A DNA stretch of 51,671 nucleotides from CAVZTX01 sp963778375 (GCA_963778375.1 CAVZTX010000007.1:1-51671), one strand, 5' to 3'; shown: positions 33,832 through 43,383, numbered from the stretch's first letter. Numbers and translations: made by a program. Notes: generated from the sequence alone by a model not told the origin.

Positions 33832-35193
33832 ATGCAGAGAAAATTGTCTCGTATTTTTGCGTTGGCGCTGGGTATTCCCCTGTTGCTGGCCATCCTAGCC
33901 GCCTGTGGTTCAGGCACTACCTCTGGAACCGGTGGCGGTAGTGGTGGTGGTGGTACGACTACCGGCTCTACCACTATCAAGATTGCAACCGAACTGCCAG
34001 TATCCGGCAAGGACGAGAGCAGTGGCAAACCTGCCGAGAACGGTGCGCATCTGGCGGTAGATCAGGCCAATGCCAATCACACTATTCCCGGTTATACGCT
34101 GGTTTTTGACCCCAAAGATGATGTTGGCCCTAGTGGCACGAATGATCCGGTTGTTGGTGCAGCGAACGTGAGGGGTCTCGTTGGTGATGCGCTGGTTGCT
34201 GGAATCGTTGGTCCATTTAACAGTGCTGTAGCCAAGTCGGAGATGCCGATTACCAACAACGCACCTCTTGCCCAGATTAGCCCGTCGAACACGAATACCT
34301 GCCTCACTCAGGAAGGGGCGGCTGTCGGTTGTAGCGGTGCTAACGACCTGGTACCAACCCTGCGGCCTTCAGGCAAGGTCACCTACTTCCGTATTGCCAC
34401 CACGGACAGCCATCAGGGTCCGGCCGGAGCAGACTACCTCAACAAGACAAAGGGTTATCACAGTGTGTATGTCATCGACGATACCACGACATACGGAGTG
34501 GGTATCGCCGATGCCTTCAGCAAAGAATGGACCACTGATGGTGGTACAATACTGGGACGGAGCAGTGAACCCCCTACGACCACGTCTTATGTATCCCTAC
34601 TTACTCAGATTGCTTCGAAGAAACCTGATGTGATCTACTTTGGTGGTCTTGACTCAACCGGTGGTATCTTGATCCGCCAACAGATGCAGCAGGTTCCTGC
34701 ATTGCAAAACCTTCCATTTGGTGGTGGTGATGGTCTGGTTACAAGCACCTTCTCCAAGACCATTGGAACCAGTGGCGGTGGCCCTATCTTTGGTACCGTT
34801 GCGACCGTTGATGTGGCCAAGGCTCCCGGTGCTCAATCCTTCCTCAGCCAGTACAACTCAACCTACGGTGCTGCTAATCTTGGAGCATACAGTGCTGCAG
34901 GCTATGATTGTGCCAATATTCTGATCCAGGCGATCAAGACGGCGTTAGCCAATGGCGCTAAAACCCCTACAAGCTCCAGTGATTCTGCTGGGGCCAAGGC
35001 GTTCCGCCAAGCTGTGATTAACGCGATCCAGAACATTCAATTTACTGGCGTCCTGGGACCGCAATCCTTCGATCAGAATGGGGACACCACCAATCGGGTC
35101 ATCACGGTCTATCAGGTTGGCGCTAATCCTCCAAACGTACCTTTTAGCACTCCTGGTTGGAATCCGGTAGCGGCAGTGAAGGTTGGGGGTTAA
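33832..35193 (+). CDS. livJ: Branched-chain amino-acid ABC transporter, substrate-binding lipoprotein
   Basis: This 453-residue protein has a lipoprotein signal with lipobox LAAC (Cys25), a Gly/Ser/Thr-rich linker, and a Peripla_BP_6-type binding domain: IKIATELPVSG, NGAHLAVDQANANHTIPGY, GLVGDALVAGIVGPFNS, PAGADYLNKTKGYHSVYVIDD. It would bind Leu/Ile/Val, other amino acids or amides outside the membrane and deliver them to LivHM. ATG 33832 with AAGGAGG 10 nt upstream gives a proper signal peptide. First gene of a five-gene operon with a hairpin after it. The exact ligand cannot be read from the sequence. Confidence 0.93.
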   Translation: MQRKLSRIFALALGIPLLLAILAACGSGTTSGTGGGSGGGGTTTGSTTIKIATELPVSGKDESSGKPAENGAHLAVDQANANHTIPGYTLVFDPKDDVGPSGTNDPVVGAANVRGLVGDALVAGIVGPFNSAVAKSEMPITNNAPLAQISPSNTNTCLTQEGAAVGCSGANDLVPTLRPSGKVTYFRIATTDSHQGPAGADYLNKTKGYHSVYVIDDTTTYGVGIADAFSKEWTTDGGTILGRSSEPPTTTSYVSLLTQIASKKPDVIYFGGLDSTGGILIRQQMQQVPALQNLPFGGGDGLVTSTFSKTIGTSGGGPIFGTVATVDVAKAPGAQSFLSQYNSTYGAANLGAYSAAGYDCANILIQAIKTALANGAKTPTSSSDSAGAKAFRQAVINAIQNIQFTGVLGPQSFDQNGDTTNRVITVYQVGANPPNVPFSTPGWNPVAAVKVGG

Positions 35194-35264
35194 TTCCTGA
35201 TGGTTGTAGGTAGCTAGGGTGGAAGTGAACTGAATCGTCATACCATCTAGCTTGTAGATCAGGT

Positions 35265-35310
35265 GGGGGGATAGTCAGCATGTGGTGTATGTGCTGTAAG
35301 ACTACCCCCC
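35265..35310 (+). terminator. Hairpin between livJ and livH, probable attenuator
   Basis: gggggg plus atagtc (35265-35276) pairs with gactacccccc (35300-35310), with one bulged A and inner pairing agca/tgct. Some T residues follow (ttactttctc). Partial termination here would give more binding protein than membrane parts, as is common in such operons. Confidence 0.6.
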
Positions 35311-35378
35311 TTACTTTCTCTTCAATCTTGTAGTGTTGTGTCTCTTGAATGTTTTGGAAGGAGGGGAGGCGATAAGCT

Positions 35379-36317
35379 ATGACTCTGCTTTTGCAGGAAC
35401 TCATCGTGGGGCTTACCACCGGAGCAATTTATGCGCTGATTGCTCTGGGATACACTATGGTCTATGGTATCATCGAATTAATTAACTTTGCGCATGGCGA
35501 TATCTTCATGATTGGCACTTTTGTTTCGATATCTATTTTTGGACTGCTAGGTATTACTGCTTCATCGCATCCTGGAGGGTTCACGCTTGTAGCCGTACTG
35601 GTCGTTACTTGCCTGATTTCGATGCTAGTATGTGCTGCACTAGGAGTGGTAATAGAGCGAGTGGCATATCGTCCCCTGCGGAATGCTCCACGCCTCGCCC
35701 CTCTGATCTCCGCTATTGGGGTCTCGTTGATTCTGGAAAATTTTGGATCGCTCTGGAAGGGTGTCTCCTACGTCTCCTTTCCACAGATTTTCCCCCAGAT
35801 TACCTATCATATAGGTTCAGTAACTATTAACAGTGTCAATATACTCGTACTCGTTGTTGCACTCGTGTTGATGGTTGGGTTGCAGTGGATGGTTAGCAGC
35901 ACGCGTATAGGGCGTGCAATGCGAGCAGTGGCGCAGGATCGTGAAGCGGCTGCGCTTATGGGTGTGAACGTGGATCGAATTATTGCGATTACCTTCTTCA
36001 TAGGTGCGGGGCTTGCTGGTGCGGCAGGTTTCATTTATGGCTTGCAGTATGGCAGTTCTATTTTCTATATAGGTTTCCAGCTTGGTCTGATCGCCTTTAC
36101 AGCAGCAGTACTAGGGGGTATTGGTAACCTTGTTGGTGCTATGCTCGGTGGTGTGGTGATTGGTATCATTGGAGCCCTCTCTTCTCTCATACCCAGTTCT
36201 GTATTACCACATGGTGGCGATGCCTGGCAAAATGCTATTATTTTTGCCATACTCATCCTAATCCTGGTTTTCCGGCCCTCTGGCCTGCTTGGTCAGCGTA
36301 CCCCTGAAAAGGTGTAA
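35379..36317 (+). CDS. livH: Branched-chain amino-acid ABC transporter permease
   Basis: A 312-residue permease of LivH type with about eight membrane helices. Typical blocks are LTTGAIYALIALGYTMVYGIIELINFAHGDIFMIG near the start, GVVIERVAYRPLRNAPRLAPLISAIG in the middle, and the EAA-like loop AMRAVAQDREAAALMGVNVDRIIAITF. It forms the channel with LivM. The hairpin between livJ and this gene may lower its expression. GGAGG precedes the start by about 10 nt. Confidence 0.94.
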   Translation: MTLLLQELIVGLTTGAIYALIALGYTMVYGIIELINFAHGDIFMIGTFVSISIFGLLGITASSHPGGFTLVAVLVVTCLISMLVCAALGVVIERVAYRPLRNAPRLAPLISAIGVSLILENFGSLWKGVSYVSFPQIFPQITYHIGSVTINSVNILVLVVALVLMVGLQWMVSSTRIGRAMRAVAQDREAAALMGVNVDRIIAITFFIGAGLAGAAGFIYGLQYGSSIFYIGFQLGLIAFTAAVLGGIGNLVGAMLGGVVIGIIGALSSLIPSSVLPHGGDAWQNAIIFAILILILVFRPSGLLGQRTPEKV

Positions 36318-36374
36318 AGGACGTGAGCATGTTTCGATATTATGAACATACTAAGCCGGAAATGAGGTGATGCT

Positions 36375-38387
36375 GTGTCTTTATCTAGAAGCTCTGGTAC
36401 CCTGATCCCAACACCCAATACGCGCAGGCTGTTAATTAAATGGGTTGTTGCTCTGCTGGCTCCCGTAGTCGTGTTTACACTTTGGGGTGGCGAGTCTATC
36501 ATTAATGCTGTGATTTCGCCTTCAACTGCTAGCGGCGGTGTTCCAACTGATACTTTATCGCTCATCCTGGCCACTGTTTTTACTGTTGTTTTCTACATTG
36601 TCGTCCTGCTGCTTGTAGGCTATCTAGTAGCGGCTGATAGTGGGCGTCGCAGCATGGTTGATCTTTGGATTGAGGTGATTGTTTTCGCGCTGGTTCCGCT
36701 CGCGCTTGTGATCCCTCTAGGGTTGATATTAGGCATTGCGCTGTCTGTTGTTGTCTGGCTGGTGTACTTCGCTGTGCGTAACTTCTTACGCAAAGTGCGC
36801 CACTATATGCCTCCCCCGCCACTAGAGAGCTTGAAAGCGCTGGATGCCGAACAGCGCTCCGCCTTAATGAACCGGGCCATACTTGGAGGCTTCTGGTTTG
36901 GGCTTGCGTTCGCACTTATTTCATTGATTGTTGATCTCGTCTATTTCTTCTCAGGCTCGTTACCGGCTATTCTTTTGGTCTGGGCAATTGTTCGTACAAT
37001 TCTTCTCCCTGTTGCAGGCTATTTTCTGGGACGTCTGGCCGGTGCAATGGCGCTGAGTCGCACACTTCCCTCACAGGAAAATGCCAATTATGGAAACAGC
37101 AATGGTGGAAACGGTATGGACGGAAATAGGAATCGCCTGCGAAGACGACAACAATTGGAAGCACTTTCTACTACTCGCGCTCGTGAGGAAGTGAAGGATT
37201 TGGTACCCAATGATTTACCTCTCAGAAGTACCGGTGCTCAGCGTTTTTTCCTGATACTACTTATAGCCTTTGTGCTTTTCTATCCCATACTTGACCCATT
37301 CTTATTCGGCTCCGGCACAGATGGTCGACTTGCGGGGTTTGGGGACGCGGGTTACTATGTGATTCTGGCGCTCGGTCTAAACATCGTCGTTGGTTTCGCG
37401 GGACTGCTCGATCTTGGATACGTAGCGTTCTTTGCGATTGGTTCTTACGCCTGGGCTATGGTTGGCTCAACGCAGTTCGGCTTTCTTACAGGTATTCATG
37501 TGAATTCCCAGGTCTGGCCCTGGTTTTTCTGGCCAATGCTGCTTGGAGCTGCTCTAATTGCTGCTCTTTTCGGAGTATTACTTGGTGCGCCAACGCTGCG
37601 CTTACGAGGCGACTACCTGGCTATTGTGACGCTTGGCTTCGGTGAGATTGTACCGATTGTCTTTACAGAACTAGATAAGTATACGAACGGCGTCAATGGC
37701 ATTGTTGGTATCTACTCGCCAATATTGCCCGGCGTGGATTGGACCTCGGCAACACCATACTACTATCTGATCCTCATCTTGATCGTCCTCACCATTTTTG
37801 CCAATATCCGCCTGCGCGACTCGCGGTTGGGTCGTGCCTGGATCGCTATCCGTGAGGATGAAATTGCTGCGGCCTCTTCAGGTGTCAATCTCGTGCGTAC
37901 CAAACTATTTGCCTTTGCAGCGGGTGCATTCTTCTCAGGTGTCGCGGGAGCTTTTCACGCTGCCAAACTCGGTAGTATTTCGCCGGATAGCTTTAGCTTC
38001 GGCGATTCCGTGATCTACCTTGCTATGGTAGTTATTGGTGGCATAGGCAGTATCCCTGGTGTAATCGTTGGAGCAATTGCAGTCTATGCGATTAACGTGT
38101 TCATCCTCGCAAATCTCGATAGCCTAGCTTCCGACCCGCACAATATACTTTATGCTATTCACAATAGTATTGCCAATGTCGTTCCTGGTTTTACCTTCGG
38201 CAATATTCGCAACCTGCTCTTTGGGGTCATTCTTGTCGTGATCATGATCTTCCGACCAGAAGGGCTTATTCCAAGTGCGCGGAGACGACGTGAATTGCAG
38301 CATGGTAATGATGAGGAAGTAGAAGTAGGTTCATTGGATGTGGTTCCGGGTGCGCCAGGCTTCGAAGCGGAGGTGCATGTTGAGTAA
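36375..38387 (+). CDS. livM: Branched-chain amino-acid ABC transporter permease with large N-terminal extension
   Basis: The C-terminal 370 residues are a normal LivM: ALGLNIVVGFAGLLDLGYVAFFAIGSYAWA, LRLRGDYLAIVTLGFGEIVPI, AWIAIREDEIAAASSGVNLVRTKLFAFAAGAFFSGVAGAF, and IGGIGSIPGVIVGA. The first 295 or so residues are extra: about six more membrane helices and a polar linker (GNSNGGNGMDGNRNRLRRRQQ, residues ~235-256). Usual LivM is 300-420 residues, so this is a 670-residue fusion. The start is GTG 36375, and no internal ribosome site for a separate core was noticed. The added part is not recognised. Confidence 0.9.
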   Translation: MSLSRSSGTLIPTPNTRRLLIKWVVALLAPVVVFTLWGGESIINAVISPSTASGGVPTDTLSLILATVFTVVFYIVVLLLVGYLVAADSGRRSMVDLWIEVIVFALVPLALVIPLGLILGIALSVVVWLVYFAVRNFLRKVRHYMPPPPLESLKALDAEQRSALMNRAILGGFWFGLAFALISLIVDLVYFFSGSLPAILLVWAIVRTILLPVAGYFLGRLAGAMALSRTLPSQENANYGNSNGGNGMDGNRNRLRRRQQLEALSTTRAREEVKDLVPNDLPLRSTGAQRFFLILLIAFVLFYPILDPFLFGSGTDGRLAGFGDAGYYVILALGLNIVVGFAGLLDLGYVAFFAIGSYAWAMVGSTQFGFLTGIHVNSQVWPWFFWPMLLGAALIAALFGVLLGAPTLRLRGDYLAIVTLGFGEIVPIVFTELDKYTNGVNGIVGIYSPILPGVDWTSATPYYYLILILIVLTIFANIRLRDSRLGRAWIAIREDEIAAASSGVNLVRTKLFAFAAGAFFSGVAGAFHAAKLGSISPDSFSFGDSVIYLAMVVIGGIGSIPGVIVGAIAVYAINVFILANLDSLASDPHNILYAIHNSIANVVPGFTFGNIRNLLFGVILVVIMIFRPEGLIPSARRRRELQHGNDEEVEVGSLDVVPGAPGFEAEVHVE

Positions 38388-38407
38388 CAGCAAGGCGGGA
38401 GTTTTCT

Positions 38408-39241
38408 ATGAGTATTGAACAAGCCAACGGACATTCTGATGCTCCACTCCTAGAATTGAGTAAAGTAACAAAACACTTTGGTGGTCTTGCGGCCGTGCAG
38501 GATGTAGATCTACGGATCTGGCCTAAACAGATCGTTAGCGTGATTGGTCCAAATGGTGCCGGAAAAACAACGGTTTTCAACTTGATTACCGGGATTTATC
38601 AACCAACTTCGGGTGATATTCGTCTTGCAGGTCAGTCGTTGACAGGTTTGAAACCTGACGAGGTAGTCAAGCGGGGCATTACTCGTACATTTCAGAATAT
38701 TCGCCTTTTCAACAATATGACGGTTCTGGAGAACGTGCTGGTAGGAGAGCATACGCAGCTCAAAGCGAGTGTATTAGGTTCTCTTTTTCGTACACCCGGT
38801 GTGAGAAATGAAGAGTTGGAGGCGCGCAAACGGGCTATTGAGCTACTGAGCTTCTTTGGTTCTACGTTGGTGGAGCGACAGGAAGAGTATGTAATAAATC
38901 TTTCCTACGCGGATAAGCGACGTGTCGAAATTGCGCGAGCGCTGGCGGCTAAACCCAGGTTGTTGTTGTTAGATGAGCCCACCGCAGGCATGAACGAGGC
39001 AGAGACACTTGAGGCCGTGAAGTACGTGCGTCGTTTACGTGATGAATTGGGCCTGACCATCCTTTTGATCGAGCATAAGCTGGCGGTGACGATGGGTATG
39101 TCAGATAGCATTTCTGTACTCGACTATGGACGTAAAATTGCAGAAGGCTTACCAGAGGATGTACGTCGAGATGAGAAGGTTATCGCTGCCTATCTTGGCA
39201 AACCTACAAGGACAGAGCAAACGGCTACTGATCAGACCTAA
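38408..39241 (+). CDS. livG: Branched-chain amino-acid ABC transporter ATPase
   Basis: This 277-residue ABC ATPase has Walker A GPNGAGKTT, the Q-loop region in TRTFQNIRLFNNMTVLENVLVG, a divergent signature NLSYADKRRVEIARAL (SYADKR in place of SGGQ, as usual for LivG), Walker B LLLLDEPTAGMN, and the H-loop in LIEHKLAVTM. The long insert after LVGEH and the C-terminal BCA_ABC_TP_C-type tail also fit LivG. It follows livM by 20 nt and precedes livF by 83 nt. Confidence 0.95.
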   Translation: MSIEQANGHSDAPLLELSKVTKHFGGLAAVQDVDLRIWPKQIVSVIGPNGAGKTTVFNLITGIYQPTSGDIRLAGQSLTGLKPDEVVKRGITRTFQNIRLFNNMTVLENVLVGEHTQLKASVLGSLFRTPGVRNEELEARKRAIELLSFFGSTLVERQEEYVINLSYADKRRVEIARALAAKPRLLLLDEPTAGMNEAETLEAVKYVRRLRDELGLTILLIEHKLAVTMGMSDSISVLDYGRKIAEGLPEDVRRDEKVIAAYLGKPTRTEQTATDQT

Positions 39242-39324
39242 TTGGATTGAGTCCATCAAGTTCTGCGTGCCTTCTTGTTCCCTCAAACTGGAGGGAGCCG
39301 ATGGCGCAGGAGGATAATCGCTAA

Positions 39325-40095
39325 ATGACAAGTGCTGATATTTCTCCCACTCCTTATGGTCAGGATGTAGCGGAGGCCAAAAAATCAACGATGTTACGAT
39401 TAACTGATATAGATACATTCTATGGTCCGAGCCAGGTTCTCCATAGGGTTTCGCTTGAAGTGACCAAGGGTGAGATAGTTTGTCTGCTGGGAGCAAATGC
39501 GGCTGGTAAGACGACAACAATGAAAACCATCTTTGGCCTGGTACATCCTCGGCGCGGCACAATTGAATTCGAAGGAAAGCCTATTCAGAACAAGCTGCCT
39601 GGCGATATCGTTCGTTCCGGCTTGACCCTGGTGCCCGAAGCTCGTCGCATTTTTCCGCGCATGACAGTGTTAGAGAATTTAGAGATGGGGGCATTCATTC
39701 ATACTAACCGGTCACAGATCAAGGAAGACATAGATCACGTTTGCGAGATTTTTCCGCGTGTTAAAGAGCGGCTAAAGCAGATTGCGGGCACGATGTCTGG
39801 CGGTGAGCAGCAGATGCTGGCAATGGGCCGTGCTATGATGTCACGACCACGTATGATGTGCATGGATGAACCATCGATGGGTCTCTCACCTATTCTCGTT
39901 GAGACTGTCTTTAACACTATTCTTCGCATTCGTGATGAAGGAGTTACGGTCTTCCTTGTGGAGCAAAATGCATCGATGGCCCTGAGCCTTGCTAATAGAG
40001 GTTACGTCTTGCAGACTGGAAAAATCGTTTTGAGCGATACTGCCCCCAACCTGCTGACAAACGATCTCGTACGGCAGGCCTACCTTGGTGGGTGA
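39325..40095 (+). CDS. livF: Branched-chain amino-acid ABC transporter ATPase
   Basis: This 256-residue ATPase has Walker A GANAAGKTT, TLVPEARRIFPRMTVLENLEMG, signature MSGGEQQMLAMGRAMM and Walker B MMCMDEPSMGLSP, all typical of LivF. AGGAGG at 39308-39313 lies 11 nt before the ATG. It completes the livJHMGF set; nothing after it is on the same transcript with confidence. Confidence 0.95.
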   Translation: MTSADISPTPYGQDVAEAKKSTMLRLTDIDTFYGPSQVLHRVSLEVTKGEIVCLLGANAAGKTTTMKTIFGLVHPRRGTIEFEGKPIQNKLPGDIVRSGLTLVPEARRIFPRMTVLENLEMGAFIHTNRSQIKEDIDHVCEIFPRVKERLKQIAGTMSGGEQQMLAMGRAMMSRPRMMCMDEPSMGLSPILVETVFNTILRIRDEGVTVFLVEQNASMALSLANRGYVLQTGKIVLSDTAPNLLTNDLVRQAYLGG

Positions 40096-40160
40096 TAGAG
40101 AAAGCAGCAGATTCAAAAACACGCGTAACAGCCAGGTCTAGAGCAGGTTCATACGGTTAC

Positions 40161-40434
40161 ATGTCTAAGCGTGAATTCTTCCCTGAAGAGCTTATCTCAC
40201 GTCGTACGGTTTCAAAGGTCTAGCTGGATTGACATTGACAATGGGTGGCTTTGGCTGTGCTTCGTCTGGTTCATCTTCGAGACCTATTCCTATTGCTACC
40301 CCCGTCCCCTGGGAAGTATCATCTACACGTATCACGGCCATACTGTTCGTGTCACAGCCGTGGCATGGTCACCAGATAGCAAATACCTTGTGACCGGAGT
40401 TGGTTATGCATCCGCAGATGTGTCACTAGCATAG
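40161..40434 (+). pseudogene. Decayed Tat/lipoprotein WD40-repeat protein, 5' fragment
   Basis: Three reading frames together give one recognisable N-terminus. Frame one starts at ATG 40161 with SRRTVSK, a twin-arginine motif. Frame two (from about 40220) gives LAGLTLTMGGFGCASSGSSS, a lipobox-like Tat signal, and PIPIATPVP. Frame three (from about 40310) gives IIYTYHGHTVRVTAVAWSPDSKY, a WD40 first blade. The gene stops at 40432 after one blade, so most of the propeller is missing. It is a remnant of a WD40 surface protein like those common in this group. Confidence 0.7.
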
Positions 40435-40467
40435 TGAAGTTGGTTAATCACGAACTGGGGATAGATG

Positions 40468-40683
40468 TTATTTGCGGTCCATGCGCCAATGTAGCTCTTC
40501 AATACGCTGAATCACTTCTGTCAGGGTAGAAACACCCAGATCTTCCATATCCTCGCGCAGCGTTTCCAGCCGCTCAAGTAGCTCCATATCATCGTATTCG
40601 TCCTCAACGGCCATATCATCATCCAGATTGTGAGAATAGTCCTGGCCTTTTCGCGATTTGTCCATAGTTTTGCTACCATCCAT
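40468..40683 (-). CDS. Small acidic coiled-coil protein
   Basis: This 71-residue protein is not recognised. Its first 30 residues are polar with acidic runs (DDDMAVEDEYDDMELLE), and the rest is a heptad-like helix (LETLREDMEDLGVSTLTEVIQRIEELHWR). No clear ribosome site was found for ATG 40683; the later Met at residue 7 is an alternative. It may be a small soluble oligomeric protein. Confidence 0.5.
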   Translation of the reverse strand: MDGSKTMDKSRKGQDYSHNLDDDMAVEDEYDDMELLERLETLREDMEDLGVSTLTEVIQRIEELHWRMDRK

Positions 40684-40768
40684 AATAAACTTCTGCCGCA
40701 GAAAGCTGTTCTGTGTTACTATCTGTATTGTAACTTATTTCGTGGCTTGTAACTAGGAGAGTATAAAT

Positions 40769-41749
40769 ATGAAGCTCTTGTTTCTTGGGGGGACCGTATT
40801 TCTTGGACGGCACATTGTCGAAGCGGCGCTTGCACGTGGTCATGAAATTACGCTTTTTAACAGGGGGCAGAGAAACTCTGATTTGTTTCCGAATGTTGAG
40901 AAATTGCGTGGCGACCGCAATGGAGACCTTGCGGCACTGCAAGGGAGGCGTTGGGATGCAGCCATTGATACGAGTGGTTATGTGCCGCGTGTTGTAGGAG
41001 CATCCGCCAGATTGTTGGCAGGTGCTGTCGATCGCTATACTTTCATCTCAAGTATCTCCGTCTACTCAGATTTTAGTAAGCCAGGGATGGATGAAAGCGC
41101 TGCGATCGGTACAATGCCAGATGAAACTGTGGAAGAGATTACAGCTACAACATATGGCCCATTGAAAGCTCTATGTGAGAAGACTGCTCAACAGGCTATG
41201 CCAGGACGGGTTTTGATTATCCGTCCAGGTTTTATCGTTGGCCCTTATGATCCCACAGATCGCTTTACGTATTGGCCGCATCGAGTAGCTCAGGGAGGGG
41301 AAATGCTGGCACCTGGAAAACCGGATCGACCCGTGCAATTCATTGATGTGCGAGACCTGGCAGAATGGATTGTGCATATGGTGGAAGAGCGGCAGGTAGG
41401 CACTTACAATGCTACCGGTCCAGACTACAGGCTAACGATGCAGAGGTTTCTGGATGAATGTAAAACCGTCACAGACAGCAATGTTTGTTTCGTGTGGGTG
41501 AGAGAAGAGTTTCTCGAGAAGTATGAAGTGGAGCCGCCAATCTGGGTTCCTGAACAAGAAATTGGTGGGGCAACCGTTAACTGCAATAAGGCAATCGGTG
41601 CTGGCCTCACGTTTCGGCCTTTAGTTGATACTGTTCGTGACACCTACGCGTGGGATGTTAGCCGTCCTTCGAGTGGAGAACTGCGAGCTGGAATTAAGCC
41701 TGAGCAAGAGAAGCAGGTGCTTCAGGCCTGGCATAATCATATAAAATGA
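40769..41749 (+). CDS. NAD-dependent epimerase/dehydratase family protein (atypical SDR)
   Basis: The 326-residue protein starts with a Rossmann motif GGTVFLGRH (residues 7-15), then DTSGYVPRVV, SSISVYSD, and the Tyr-x3-Lys set Y129/K133 in YGPLKALCEK. RPGFIVGPYDPTDRFTYWP is typical of atypical/extended SDRs related to isoflavone reductase-like and RNA-binding CSP41-type proteins. The substrate is unknown. AGGAG lies about 9 nt before ATG 40769. It faces a convergent M20 gene. Confidence 0.82.
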   Translation: MKLLFLGGTVFLGRHIVEAALARGHEITLFNRGQRNSDLFPNVEKLRGDRNGDLAALQGRRWDAAIDTSGYVPRVVGASARLLAGAVDRYTFISSISVYSDFSKPGMDESAAIGTMPDETVEEITATTYGPLKALCEKTAQQAMPGRVLIIRPGFIVGPYDPTDRFTYWPHRVAQGGEMLAPGKPDRPVQFIDVRDLAEWIVHMVEERQVGTYNATGPDYRLTMQRFLDECKTVTDSNVCFVWVREEFLEKYEVEPPIWVPEQEIGGATVNCNKAIGAGLTFRPLVDTVRDTYAWDVSRPSSGELRAGIKPEQEKQVLQAWHNHIK

Positions 41750-41790
41750 CGTGTATTGGACTGCTTCAATGGACTGTAAAAGTGATGGTG

Positions 41791-43035
41791 TTAGTACGCT
41801 AACAAGGAAAGTGTTGTAGCAAGCACGGTAGCTCCACGAGCGGCTTCCTCGGCTGTTGTGTATTCAGTGGCGCTATGGGAGCGTCCCTCTATGCTGGGAA
41901 CGAATAGCATTGCGGTCGGCAAGTGCCGCGCCATGATCTGGCTATCATGTCCGGCACCGCTTGGCAGCCATTTCCAGGTGGCTCCGCATGCCTCTGCTGC
42001 TTTGATAAGTTCCGCTTGCAATCCAGAGTTCATTTTAACGGGTGGACTTTTGCCTGTAATCTCAATAGAGATCGAGAGGTTACGTTCTTGTGCGATAGCT
42101 TCGCACTGTGATCGGATTGCGGCAGCCAGGCTCTGCAAGGTTTCCTCTTCGGGATGGCGTAGGTCGATAGAAAAGCTCACTTCGCCAGGGACGACATTGA
42201 CCGCTCCTGGTTTCACATCCCATTTGCCCATAGTTGCGACGGCTGGCCGTCCTGCTTGCTCAACCAGATGAGTAATTGCTATGGCCATATATGCCGCTCC
42301 TTGCAATGCATCATGTCGTAGGTCCATGGGCGTCGTACCAGCATGGTCTGCTCGGCCTTTGACTGTGATCCACATATGCTGCAACCCAGTAATAGCCGTA
42401 ACGATACCCAGATTGATACCCTCATCGAAAAGGATACGACCCTGCTCAATGTGAAGTTCAAGGAACGCCTCAATGTCGGTGCGAATAGCTTCTCGATATC
42501 GCTCGGGAGTCAATCCAGCAATCCGCATCGCCTCAGCAATGGTGAGGTCTTCATCATCATGTATCCCTTCAAGTTCACTCGGCTCGATCAATCCCAGGAT
42601 GCCGCGGGTCCCCCAACAATGTGCCGGAAAACGGCTCCCTTCCTCTTCACATAAAGCCACGACTTCCAGGGAGAACCGAGGCGTTCCCAAGTTCTCACGA
42701 AGCGCTTGTAGGGCCACAATCCCTGCCAGGATGCCGAGTACGCCATCGAATTTGCCGCCAAATGGGACTGTGTCGAAGTGGGAGCCGGTAAGAATGGTGC
42801 GGTTCTCATCGCTTCCACGGAATCGTCCAAAAAGGTTGCCTACCGCGTCCTCGTGTACATCCAGACCGGCATTTTGCATGAATGTAGCCAGTTGTTCACG
42901 AGCCTGTAGCCAGGCAGGGCTATAGACAGGACGAACAATTCCTCCCTGGCTTTGTAAGCCAATAGACCCAAGAGTCTCAATATACTGTTGGAGTGTTGAG
43001 GCATCCACCTCGATCTTCTTGGTTGATTCGTTCAT
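41791..43035 (-). CDS. Zn-dependent M20 amidohydrolase (allantoate amidohydrolase/N-carbamoylase type)
   Basis: This 414-residue enzyme of the hydantoinase/carbamoylase family removes a carbamoyl or ureido group from amino acids or allantoate. Metal ligands are in TGSHFDTVPFGGKFDG (H86, D97) and VALCEEEGSRF (E131), with a further His in LELHIEQG. The dimerisation-domain block HAGTTPMDLRHDA and the C-terminal LPSGAGHDSQ fit AllC/AmaB/HyuC. ATG 43035 has AGGAGG 8 nt upstream; the longer reading to 43113 lacks one. Whether it acts on allantoate or N-carbamoyl amino acids is open. Confidence 0.88.
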   Translation of the reverse strand: MNESTKKIEVDASTLQQYIETLGSIGLQSQGGIVRPVYSPAWLQAREQLATFMQNAGLDVHEDAVGNLFGRFRGSDENRTILTGSHFDTVPFGGKFDGVLGILAGIVALQALRENLGTPRFSLEVVALCEEEGSRFPAHCWGTRGILGLIEPSELEGIHDDEDLTIAEAMRIAGLTPERYREAIRTDIEAFLELHIEQGRILFDEGINLGIVTAITGLQHMWITVKGRADHAGTTPMDLRHDALQGAAYMAIAITHLVEQAGRPAVATMGKWDVKPGAVNVVPGEVSFSIDLRHPEEETLQSLAAAIRSQCEAIAQERNLSISIEITGKSPPVKMNSGLQAELIKAAEACGATWKWLPSGAGHDSQIMARHLPTAMLFVPSIEGRSHSATEYTTAEEAARGATVLATTLSLLAY

Positions 43036-43203
43036 CAAAATCCTCCTCACGAGTATTCCTGTCCTAAAAGGGAGTGATCTGTTATTGGAATGCTTTGATC
43101 GGAAAGTGCACATTTGAAAAATTAAGCCTGTGTGCGTTGATATGGATAGATAAGTGTATCACCGAGTAGTATCAAATAGTAAACTCAATAAGAAGAAAAC
43201 ATA

Positions 43204-43383
43204 ATGAATAAAACTTTGAAATTCCTGGTAACTACGGGATTTTGTGGGCTTGCGATCTTTGTCCTGGCTTGCGTATTCCGCCTCAATATTGTAGGGATTA
43301 TCGGACTTGTGATGCTTTTTAGCTCTGCTGTTGCAACTGTCGTGTGCAACGTTATTACGGGATACAACCCAGCAGAACCCTGA
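43204..43383 (+). CDS. Small two-helix membrane protein, 59 residues
   Basis: A short open frame, MNKTLKFLVTTGFCGL onward, encodes two hydrophobic helices (about residues 7-24 and 29-49) and ends NPAEP. The ribosome site is weak (AAGAAG). It lies in a gap of about 350 nt between two minus-strand genes and its stop is 9 nt from the stop of the WD40 lipoprotein gene. The clean hydrophobic pattern and good fit to the gap suggest a real gene; its function is unknown. Confidence 0.5.
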   Translation: MNKTLKFLVTTGFCGLAIFVLACVFRLNIVGIIGLVMLFSSAVATVVCNVITGYNPAEP

